Below, in pieces: positions 14,840 to 20,060 of a stretch of 20,060 bases of DNA. The notes under the pieces were generated by a model. It had not been told where the DNA came from. It was given only the letters and a program-made list of their open reading frames with translations, and did no database searches. The stretch comes from a virus. A program made the position numbers and the translations under genes. The DNA lies in the IMG/VR virus record IMGVR_UViG_3300031629_000110, positions 1 to 20,060 of that record, one strand, 5' to 3'. Every line of letters begins with the position of its first letter. The first letter of the stretch is position 1.

Positions 14840-15705
14840 AGAAGTTAGCTGTTGTGGCTTTGTTAGCAATCTATGCTACAAGCGCACACAGTGAGTATTT
14901 ATACGGCATCACAGGGAATATGGCAGCCACTGGACATACTTGGGGAATGAATAGCGTAGGCCCTAGCAATCAAAGGGGTATGAGAATTAATGGTGTGTAC
15001 TATCAGTATACGCCTATCAAGAACACAGAAGACGACATGTTAGTCCATGTCAGGAACAAGAGAGTAGGTGGTGATGGTTACATCTTCTCAAGTACCGACG
15101 ATTGGAGCGGCCTACCGGGTGGTATAGCTATCACCAAAGGCTTCGTTATAGATAACCTACCCATTGAACTATGGGGTGAGGGTTCTATCGATATAGAAGG
15201 TACAGGTTCAGTAGTAGATGCTAATGTTGTCTACAGCTACAAGTATAACGAGGGATGCACAACCCCGATGGCAGATCCATCCTGTCCCGGTTATGCAGAT
15301 GCAGTGTTAGCTATGATGCGTGATAGCACAGTTGAATACTACGATCCCATGGGTGACAGCAATATCTCTGACGTACTAGACGAGAAAGTAGATCTAGACG
15401 AAGAGGATAAGAAAGAAAACGAAGAAGATGAAGACAGGGGTAGGCTAGAGCGTATTCTAAGCGGGGTAGATGAATCAGTCCTCTCCACTAATATCCTCGC
15501 ACAAAACCTATTAATGTTCGCTATGACGAATAACCCATCAATGAATCCTTATTACGATAAGAAGTTGGTGGGTGGGGTATATAAGGAAACGGTTGTTCTT
15601 CATGGGGGAGAGTTGCCAGACAACAAGAAAGGGGCCAGAGCGGGTCTAGCCCAGCAAATATTGCATACCCAAATGATAAGTATGCAGTATGACAAAACGG
15701 AGTAG
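14836..15705 (+). CDS. exported protein 2: secreted, two cysteines, acidic segment
   Basis: The protein has 289 residues with a clear Sec signal (MKKLAVVALLAIYATSAHS). Residues about 20-140 look beta-rich, with aromatic motifs (GGDGYIFSSTDDWSGLPGG and IELWGEGSIDIEGTGSV). A GCTTPMADPSCPGY segment carries the only two cysteines (141 and 150), nine residues apart, which probably form a disulfide. Residues about 181-200 are strongly acidic, and the C-terminal 80 residues look helical and soluble. There is no membrane anchor besides the signal. The ATG overlaps the upstream TGA as ATGA, so it is translationally coupled. The family is unknown to me by function. Possible roles include a periplasmic or outer-surface factor and interference with host surface structures. 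Confidence 0.78.
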   Translation: MKKLAVVALLAIYATSAHSEYLYGITGNMAATGHTWGMNSVGPSNQRGMRINGVYYQYTPIKNTEDDMLVHVRNKRVGGDGYIFSSTDDWSGLPGGIAITKGFVIDNLPIELWGEGSIDIEGTGSVVDANVVYSYKYNEGCTTPMADPSCPGYADAVLAMMRDSTVEYYDPMGDSNISDVLDEKVDLDEEDKKENEEDEDRGRLERILSGVDESVLSTNILAQNLLMFAMTNNPSMNPYYDKKLVGGVYKETVVLHGGELPDNKKGARAGLAQQILHTQMISMQYDKTE

Positions 15706-15708
15706 AAC

Positions 15709-16206
15709 ATGAAAAAGTTACTATTGGTGAGCTTAATACTTGCCTCAAACGCACCAGCATTCGCTGAAGAGACCCCCATTACGGGTAATGTTCAAACTAG
15801 ATGCCTAATCACAACTGATACTAATGGTGTGTTCGGTAACCCTTCGCCTACTAAGTTAAGCACAGCCTCTACCGATGGTGGTGTTGTTCCTGTTGTACGC
15901 TACGACGTAACACTTGCCGATGCTTATCTAGCTAAGGTAACTACGCCTACTGCATTTAGCTCAAGCCCTGCATTAAGTGACTCTGTGTCATGGACAGGAT
16001 CTACCGCCGTTACTAAGACGACTGACGCAGGTATGTCTATCTATGAAACTAACAAGGTTACCTACGGCCAGACTACACAGTTTGATTTAACGATTGCAGG
16101 CTCTACTTGGTTCTCTTCTGAATCAGCAGCATTGTACGGGGTTAACAAGTCGTTCCCCGGTGGCAGCTACACCGCCGTCATACTAGCTGAATGCATTGCT
16201 AAATAA
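15709..16206 (+). CDS. exported protein 3: pilin-like beta-sandwich candidate
   Basis: The protein has 165 residues and starts with a Sec signal (MKKLLLVSLILASNAPAFA). The mature part is rich in Thr, Ser and Val and alternates hydrophobic and polar residues, as beta-sandwich proteins do. It has one cysteine near the mature N-terminus (32) and one four residues from the end (162). A GSYTAVILAECIAK C-terminal strand recalls the final strand of fimbrial or spore-coat-U-like subunits. The resemblance is in general form only, and no family motif is firm. GGAG at about 15699 serves the ATG, three bases after the upstream stop. It could be a secreted structural subunit, but its role is unknown. Confidence 0.72.
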   Translation: MKKLLLVSLILASNAPAFAEETPITGNVQTRCLITTDTNGVFGNPSPTKLSTASTDGGVVPVVRYDVTLADAYLAKVTTPTAFSSSPALSDSVSWTGSTAVTKTTDAGMSIYETNKVTYGQTTQFDLTIAGSTWFSSESAALYGVNKSFPGGSYTAVILAECIAK

Positions 16207-16570
16207 CCTTAGAGCACTACTGTCTCTATTAGTGATTACACTTAGTGCCCCTGTGTATTCACATGAGATGACACCGACATATCCCATATTCACGGATTCG
16301 TTTATGGCAGGTATATCGGTTACTACGATGAATCTATTCAATAAGAGAACCGATGTCTCTTACTATGAGATAGGGGTATTTACCAAGGAGTGGGAACCAA
16401 TCCCCTTTGTATCACAGTACACGGTAATCCCCATGGAGTATTTGGACACCGTAGCCTTTGATGTCTATGTAAGCAACCTCTCGCTTGGTTCTGTGGAGTA
16501 CATATGTTCTGTATCACAATTAGCAGTCGGGTCTACCGTGTCATCCAAGATCTGTTCGAGAGTTAAGTAA
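16196..16570 (+). CDS. exported protein 4: small periplasmic or surface protein, TTG start
   Basis: The protein has 124 residues. The frame has no ATG before the hydrophobic signal. The TTG at 16196 gives MLNNLRALLSLLVITLSAPVYS, a good signal peptide, and a GTG at 16232 would cut into it. The start overlaps the upstream gene by 11 bases with no strong ribosome site, so it likely depends on coupling. The mature protein (FNKRTDVSYYEIGVFTKEW, then VAFDVYVSNLSLGSVEYICS) looks beta-rich and Ig-like, and ends in SSKICSRVK. Its two cysteines (104 and 120) could pair. It superficially resembles half of a pilus chaperone, but at about 100 mature residues it is too short for a full two-domain PapD-type chaperone. 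Confidence 0.7.
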   Translation: MLNNLRALLSLLVITLSAPVYSHEMTPTYPIFTDSFMAGISVTTMNLFNKRTDVSYYEIGVFTKEWEPIPFVSQYTVIPMEYLDTVAFDVYVSNLSLGSVEYICSVSQLAVGSTVSSKICSRVK

Positions 16571-16995
16571 TGGGTAAGCTCGTACTTGCAGCTTATACGC
16601 TTTTTCTGTTACTACTGATGCTAAGTACCACTGTACTTGCAGGTAATTCGCTTTCTCTGCAACTACCCAGTAGCAGCGGCAGCTATCAGTCAGACAAGTT
16701 TAAGACGGGTGACCTTGATTGCTCTAATGCTATAGGTGGCACCATTAACCTAGAGTTTGGTATGACAGGCATTATCAATAACGCCACCAGCCTATGGGAC
16801 GCTTCTGATTCAGGTGCATTCCCTAAGTCTAAAGATATAGGCATATTCGCACGGATCATCATGCCCCTTAATGCACCGAAAGAACGGATTAACTGCAACA
16901 CCCTGTACTTACTAGAATTGAATAAGAAGCGCCTCGAGATAATGAAATTAGAGACTGAGCTAAACGAACTTAGACGGCTACAGTTAGGCGGATAA
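16570..16995 (+). CDS. exported protein 5: signal peptide plus C-terminal coiled coil
   Basis: The protein has 141 residues. Its Sec signal (residues 1-24, ending TTVLA) is followed by a domain with an LDCSNAIGGTINLEFGMTG segment and IGIFARIIMPLNAPKERINC, holding cysteines at 51 and 109. A helical end (LYLLELNKKRLEIMKLETEL and beyond, about 112-138) looks like a coiled coil. There is no cysteine right after the signal, so it is not a lipoprotein and not a typical o-spanin. The ATG overlaps the upstream stop as TAATG. The coiled-coil end invites pairing with itself or with the adjacent membrane coiled-coil protein. I recall similar sequences in other marine phages without a known role. Confidence 0.75.
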   Translation: MGKLVLAAYTLFLLLLMLSTTVLAGNSLSLQLPSSSGSYQSDKFKTGDLDCSNAIGGTINLEFGMTGIINNATSLWDASDSGAFPKSKDIGIFARIIMPLNAPKERINCNTLYLLELNKKRLEIMKLETELNELRRLQLGG

Positions 16996-16996
16996 C

Positions 16997-17560
16997 ATGG
17001 CAGAAATAGAATACGGTGGCATCAAATTAGGTGGCAGTAAACTACTTTTAATAGTACCCCTACTTGGCACCCTCTTAGGCGGCCTCTATGGGGGTTTTGA
17101 GGCGTATCAGCGTTATCTTGATATGGAGGCTAGGATCAATGAGTTCGTCTCCCCAGACCTCTCAGAATACGATACACGCATAGCCGTCATGGAAGGGAAG
17201 TTTGCCATAATAAGCAAAGAGCTTGGCCTACTAAAAGATGAAATATCCTTGATTAAAGAAGACACCGAGGAACAGTACATTACTATCAAGGATCTTAAAC
17301 AGTCTATACGGGACGATATTAACCGCCAAGAGAAGATCATTGATAAGGTTGAAGATGACATTGCAGGTGTTGAGACCGACGTTAGAGCTACCATAGAGAG
17401 TGCAGAAGGTAGATTCGAGAGTAAGCGTGACCAACTACAGAGTGATTACGAACAAAAGTCTGACACAATCAGAGTAGACGTAGAAAGAAAACTAACTGAC
17501 CTTGAGACAAGGTTAAATAACAAATTACAACGGGCTTTAGATAACCCGTTAGCTAACTAG
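16997..17560 (+). CDS. membrane-anchored coiled-coil protein, candidate i-spanin (Rz-like)
   Basis: The protein has 187 residues. A short cytoplasmic start (MAEIEYGGIKLGGSK) leads to one membrane segment at about 15-32 (LLLIVPLLGTLLGGLYGG). A long charged coiled coil follows from about residue 42 to 180 with heptad-like hydrophobics. This is the topology of inner-membrane spanins, which span the periplasm and fuse it with the outer membrane at lysis. Its place directly before the endolysin supports this. It is longer than a typical Rz (about 150 residues), and no lipoprotein partner with a lipobox was found nearby or embedded in it. A scaffold or membrane-tether role for the exported block is an alternative. 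There are no cysteines. The ribosome site AGGCGGA lies nine bases or fewer upstream. Confidence 0.7.
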   Translation: MAEIEYGGIKLGGSKLLLIVPLLGTLLGGLYGGFEAYQRYLDMEARINEFVSPDLSEYDTRIAVMEGKFAIISKELGLLKDEISLIKEDTEEQYITIKDLKQSIRDDINRQEKIIDKVEDDIAGVETDVRATIESAEGRFESKRDQLQSDYEQKSDTIRVDVERKLTDLETRLNNKLQRALDNPLAN

Positions 17561-17565
17561 GAATT

Positions 17566-17961
17566 ATGATCATGGCTTATAAATTAGGTAATAGCAGTTT
17601 AAATAACCGAGCAGGTGTAGACCCCCGACTTATAGAGATCAGTGACCTTGCAATTAGCTTATCCAACATTGACTTTGGTATTCCTTCTACTGGTGGGCTG
17701 CGTACCACTGAAGATCAAGCCGAGTTGTTCACCTCCGGGGTCTCTAAAGCAGACGGACGTACCAACAAATCCTACCATCAGTCGGGAAAAGCCCTTGACG
17801 TGTACGCTTACGTTGACGGCAAAGCAAGCTGGGACAAACTTCATCTTGCCTTAATCGCTACCGCCATGCTACAGGCATCTGCCCAGCTTGGTTATAAGTT
17901 AAAGTGGGGCGGTCTATGGAAGTCGTGGCAGGATATGCCTCACTTTGAACTGGAGGACTAA
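17566..17961 (+). CDS. endolysin, peptidase M15 type (L-Ala-D-Glu / D-Ala-D-Ala peptidase)
   Basis: The protein has 131 residues and cuts cell-wall peptides at lysis. The M15 zinc site is clear: SYHQSGKALDVYAY gives His71 and Asp78 in an SxHxxGxAxD motif, and DMPHFEL gives His126, with Asp123 as probable catalytic base. The D-x-x-H spacing matches that of the T5 endolysin. GLRTTEDQAELF (about 44-55) is the usual early motif with the conserved Arg46. The length is normal for this family. It has no signal peptide, so it needs the holin encoded next. An ATG at 17572, giving MAYKLGNSSL, is nine bases from the AGGA at 17559-17562. The ATG at 17566 is only three bases from it, so 17572 may be the true start. 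Confidence 0.92.
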   Translation: MIMAYKLGNSSLNNRAGVDPRLIEISDLAISLSNIDFGIPSTGGLRTTEDQAELFTSGVSKADGRTNKSYHQSGKALDVYAYVDGKASWDKLHLALIATAMLQASAQLGYKLKWGGLWKSWQDMPHFELED

Positions 17962-17962
17962 C

Positions 17963-18406
17963 ATGGGTATGTTTTCAGCACTAATCAGCCCGATAGCCGA
18001 CCTAGGTAAGACCTATCTAAGCGGTAAGAATGATATAGCTAAAGCTAAACAGGCAGCAGCTATTATAGGCTTGAAAGCAGAAGCCGACGTTAAAGTAGCT
18101 GGAGTAAGGGCTGCTAACAAACTCGCGGACAATGGACAGACTCAAGAGTTTAACCTAGACCTAGTGGCTATGCAGCAGATGGAGAAATCCTTCTTAGACG
18201 AGATTATGATAGCCCTACTGTTGGTTCCTATCGCTGCATCGTTCCTTGGTTACCAGACAGAAATAACAGAAGCATTTGAATCATTTGCTGCGATGCCTGA
18301 GTGGTATCAGTATTTAGTTATAGGCGTGTATGTTGTTAAATTCGGAATGCGTGGAATGCTTACCAAGCTAATGTCAGGTAAGTTTAGTGGGGTTAAGTTA
18401 AAATAG
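17963..18406 (+). CDS. holin (GTA-holin-like membrane protein)
   Basis: From the ATG at 17963 the protein has 147 residues. A TTG at 17945 would add residues in front, but GGAGG at 17952-17956 fits 17963. An amphipathic start (MFSALISPIADLGKTYL) and an Ala/Lys-rich helical stretch (about 25-75) precede two membrane segments at about 79-97 (DEIMIALLLVPIAASFLGY) and 114-130. Between them lies MPEWYQYLV. This layout is the pattern of 3TM/GTA-type holins, with the N-terminal helix possibly acting as the third segment. The end is basic. Its place directly after the endolysin supports the holin role: it permeabilises the inner membrane and releases the endolysin. The gene overlaps nothing and starts one base after the endolysin stop. 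Confidence 0.8.
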   Translation: MGMFSALISPIADLGKTYLSGKNDIAKAKQAAAIIGLKAEADVKVAGVRAANKLADNGQTQEFNLDLVAMQQMEKSFLDEIMIALLLVPIAASFLGYQTEITEAFESFAAMPEWYQYLVIGVYVVKFGMRGMLTKLMSGKFSGVKLK

Positions 18407-18422
18407 GGTACAGTACATAATA

Positions 18423-18437
18423 TAGCGCGTATAAGTG
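18423..18437 (+). repeat. direct repeat copy 1, TAGCGCGTATAAGTG
   Basis: This copy differs at one base from the copy at 18456-18470. The two starts are 33 bp apart, about three helix turns, so proteins bound to both would face the same side. It lies 50-60 bp upstream of the -35 element. Confidence 0.75.
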
Positions 18438-18455
18438 TTGTTATTTGACACTAAT

Positions 18456-18470
18456 TAGCGCATATAAGTG
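18456..18470 (+). repeat. direct repeat copy 2, TAGCGCATATAAGTG
   Basis: This is the second copy of the 15-bp repeat. With the next bases it contains a CGCA-TATAAG-TGCG inverted repeat, which copy 1 lacks. A TTGACA lies just before it (18445-18450), but the TATAAG inside the repeat is only 12 bases away, too close for a normal promoter. Confidence 0.75.
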
Positions 18471-18488
18471 CGTACAGAGGGATTTACC

Positions 18489-18518
18489 TTGATAAATACC
18501 CCCCTTTTAGGGTATAAT
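18489..18518 (+). promoter_or_regulatory. sigma70-type promoter for acetyltransferase and core genes
   Basis: TTGATA at 18489-18494 and a consensus TATAAT at 18513-18518 are separated by 18 bases. Transcription would start near 18525, about 60 bases before the TTG start codon. The 18-base spacer contains six Cs and four Ts and is half of an inverted repeat with the start of the -10 element. Confidence 0.75.
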
Positions 18519-18574
18519 ACCTCTAGGTAAAACATATTACATATGTCCCCTCTTACCTATCGCCAGACCCCCAC

Positions 18575-18578
18575 AGGA
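18575..18578 (+). promoter_or_regulatory. ribosome binding site that supports a TTG start
   Basis: AGGA lies six bases before TTG at 18585. An in-frame TAA directly precedes that TTG (ATT TAA TTG), and no ATG follows early enough to replace the conserved first strand of the acetyltransferase, so the TTG is the likely start. Confidence 0.7.
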
Positions 18579-18584
18579 ATTTAA

Positions 18585-19049
18585 TTGAAATACATAGTCC
18601 GTACCCCAACTCTCGAAGATTACGACCAGATAAATCACTTAGGTCAGTGGTTCCAAGAGAATAGTTATTATGCTAAATGCGGCTGGTCTACGGAGAAATC
18701 CCTTCACTGGGTATCTACAGGTGCCGACCCAGACTCAACTACGTTTATGCGTGTTGTTGAGTTAGATGGAAAGGTCATTGGATTTTTCTTAGGTTATGTA
18801 ACTGAATACTTCTTCTCTTCTAAACTAATCGCTCAAGATATGGTGATGGTGTTCTACCCCGAACACAGAGATGGGATAGGTAAAGCATTAATCAAATTGC
18901 TTAGGCAGTTTTACAAGTGGGCCGAAGAAAAGGGTGCTCATGAAATTTGTATTGGAGTCACGTCAGGAATTGCCGGGACAGGATACGAGAAATTAATACT
19001 CAAGCACGGCTTCAAGAAAGTCGGCTTAATAATGAAACGAGAGGTGTAA
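18585..19049 (+). CDS. GNAT-family N-acetyltransferase
   Basis: The protein has 154 residues, the usual length of a single GNAT domain. It would move an acetyl group from acetyl-CoA to an amine, and the substrate is unknown. Strand beta4 and motif A are visible as AQDMVMVFYPEHRDGIGKAL (about 83-102). The acetyl-CoA loop is HRDGIG, with His94 where Gln or Arg is most common. The IKLLRQFYKWAEEKGAHEIC helix-strand follows, and the YEKLILKHGFKKVGLIMKRE end is the typical motif B and last strand. The TTG start is preceded by a good AGGA. The gene has its own strong promoter and precedes the internal virion gene by three bases. Phage GNATs may modify virion or host proteins, but nothing here shows which. 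Confidence 0.88.
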   Translation: MKYIVRTPTLEDYDQINHLGQWFQENSYYAKCGWSTEKSLHWVSTGADPDSTTFMRVVELDGKVIGFFLGYVTEYFFSSKLIAQDMVMVFYPEHRDGIGKALIKLLRQFYKWAEEKGAHEICIGVTSGIAGTGYEKLILKHGFKKVGLIMKREV

Positions 19050-19052
19050 AGT

Positions 19053-20060
19053 ATGTGCGGAGGCGGTGGTGGTGATACAACCAATGTTACAGAGACGGGT
19101 CTGGGCGATGAGCAGACTAAAGAGATCATGGCAGGTCAGGGCACCATTCGAGCAGATATCGATGGCTTCCAAGATAGTGCTGAGATTAACTACGACAAGA
19201 TCGTGGGTAAGTTTGATGATCAGAACACAACTCTAGATACTCGCTTTGACTCTGTTGACTCAGGCTTGACAGGTATAAGTGGTGACGTTACTGATGGTTT
19301 CGCTGGTGTAACTAGTGAGATAAGTGGATTAAACACTTCGGTAGACAATCGCCTAGATCAAACAGACGAGAACATATCTACAGGCTTCACTAACACAGCT
19401 AACGCTATCGAAACAGGTGTTACTACCCTAGGTAATACCGTAGATACCCGTGCAGGTGAAATCAATAGCAATGTTAAAACTGGCTTTGATACAACCAACA
19501 CCAATCTAGCCACAGGATTCACAGGTCTTTCTGACCAGATGGATATTAATGACGCCACCCTATTAGCTAACCAAACAGAAGGCTTCTCCGATGTAGGTAC
19601 GAAAGTAACCGAGTCAGAAAAGAACCTTAGTGGTCAGCTTACTGATACGTCTAAGAATGTATTGGCAGATACTAAGATTATCCAAGACTTGGTTAACAAG
19701 TACGGCGGCGACGCTGCTACTTACTACGCTGCTTTAAACGCAGGTCAAGACGTTATCCGTGAGAATCAGGGAGGTCTTCAGACAGCCTTTGATGGATTCA
19801 GTACAGACTTTAATGACTACAGCACCCTAGCCAACCAGACCCGTTCTGACCTTGGCCAAACTGTTATCGGTGGTTTTGATACCATGGGACAGATTATGGG
19901 TAACCAAGCTGATGCTACGGCTGATGGCTTTGCAAGTGTCGGTAAGGATGTTGCGGGTGTTAGTAAGGGCATTGCCGATGTTACTTCTGACGTTGCCTCT
20001 GGTGCTTCTACATCTGAACAGAACTTTGGTGATATTGCCAAGTCTATCTCGGGTGTTAGT
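19053..20060 (+). CDS. internal virion protein, T7 gp14-like position (partial, runs off the window)
   Basis: The frame is open from the ATG at 19053 for 336 codons to the window edge. The protein begins MCGGGGGDTTNVTETGLGD, a start I associate with the first internal virion (core/ejection) protein of marine podoviruses. The visible part is a long, soluble, coiled-coil-like protein built from repeats of the form GF-D-x-x-x-T-x-V-x-x-L (for example GFTNTANAIETGVTTLGNTV and GFDTTNTNLATGFTGLSDQM), with many Gly, Thr and Asn. The GAGG at 19042-19045 gives a good ribosome site. Such proteins are ejected into the cell and help form the DNA-transfer channel. A tail-fibre or tape-like protein is an alternative until the rest is seen. 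Confidence 0.75.
   Translation, partial: MCGGGGGDTTNVTETGLGDEQTKEIMAGQGTIRADIDGFQDSAEINYDKIVGKFDDQNTTLDTRFDSVDSGLTGISGDVTDGFAGVTSEISGLNTSVDNRLDQTDENISTGFTNTANAIETGVTTLGNTVDTRAGEINSNVKTGFDTTNTNLATGFTGLSDQMDINDATLLANQTEGFSDVGTKVTESEKNLSGQLTDTSKNVLADTKIIQDLVNKYGGDAATYYAALNAGQDVIRENQGGLQTAFDGFSTDFNDYSTLANQTRSDLGQTVIGGFDTMGQIMGNQADATADGFASVGKDVAGVSKGIADVTSDVASGASTSEQNFGDIAKSISGVS

Larger units (their letters stand above)
18407..18584 (+). promoter_or_regulatory. regulatory region between holin and acetyltransferase
   Basis: These 178 bases hold no gene but much structure. There are two 15-bp direct repeats (18423-18437 and 18456-18470) and a sigma70-type promoter (18489-18518). The promoter's -10 element overlaps an ATACCC/GGGTAT inverted repeat (18496-18515). 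Short palindromes TACCT-CT-AGGTA (18518-18529) and ACATAT-TAC-ATATGT (18532-18546) lie near the expected start point. The layout suggests a controlled promoter for the acetyltransferase and the internal virion genes downstream. Confidence 0.7.

Noticed and set aside
16570-16995. Exported protein 5 as an o-spanin
   Set aside because: The signal peptide ends TTVLA-GNS with no lipobox cysteine, so it should not be lipidated.
18445-18468. TTGACA plus TATAAG as a second promoter
   Set aside because: The spacing of 12 bases is too short for a sigma70 promoter.
18543-18584. 13-codon frame ending directly before the TTG of the acetyltransferase, a possible leader peptide
   Set aside because: It has no ribosome site, and its ATG is part of the ACATAT/ATATGT palindrome. 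Nothing suggests regulation by translation.

Overview
The window is a 20 kb piece of the late (virion and lysis) region of a tailed phage, and every gene reads left to right. Gene order and protein types point to a short-tailed (podovirus-like) phage: scaffold, HK97-fold capsid protein, tail adaptor (T7 gp11-like), tail nozzle (T7 gp12-like), fibres, lysis genes, then the start of a T7 gp14-like internal virion protein. The host is inferred to be Gram-negative, because several phage proteins carry Sec signal peptides and a coiled-coil i-spanin-like protein is present. The style of the fibre domains resembles that of marine phages. No tRNA, integrase, transposon or CRISPR array was seen.

Layout: 1-33 is the 3' end of an upstream gene, probably portal. 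33-1946 holds a small helical protein, an acidic structural protein and the scaffold. 1947-2255 is a gene-free, hairpin-rich leader in front of the major capsid gene (2256-3332), which ends at a strong terminator with a UUCG loop. 3400-5980 holds the adaptor and nozzle. 5980-14319 is the adhesion block: a 1238-residue repetitive fibre, an 86-residue helper, an 847-residue fibre with propeller-like, carbohydrate-binding-like and LamG-like parts, a 359-residue carbohydrate-binding fibre, and a 226-residue protein that may be an assembly factor. 14312-16995 encodes five consecutive small exported proteins of unknown function, tightly coupled and each with an even number of cysteines. 16997-18406 is the lysis cassette: i-spanin-like protein, M15 peptidase endolysin and a holin. 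18407-18584 is a dense control region with two near-identical 15-bp repeats and a good sigma70-type promoter. It drives a GNAT acetyltransferase (TTG start) and then the internal virion protein, which runs off the right edge.

Capsid, tail and fibre genes build the particle. The holin, endolysin and spanin-like protein release it. The exported five-gene block fits neither job in an obvious way and is the most interesting part of the window. Compared with T7, the fibre and lysis genes lie between the nozzle and the internal core proteins, and a separate promoter restarts transcription before the core genes. Functions were assigned by reading motifs by eye. No database search was run.
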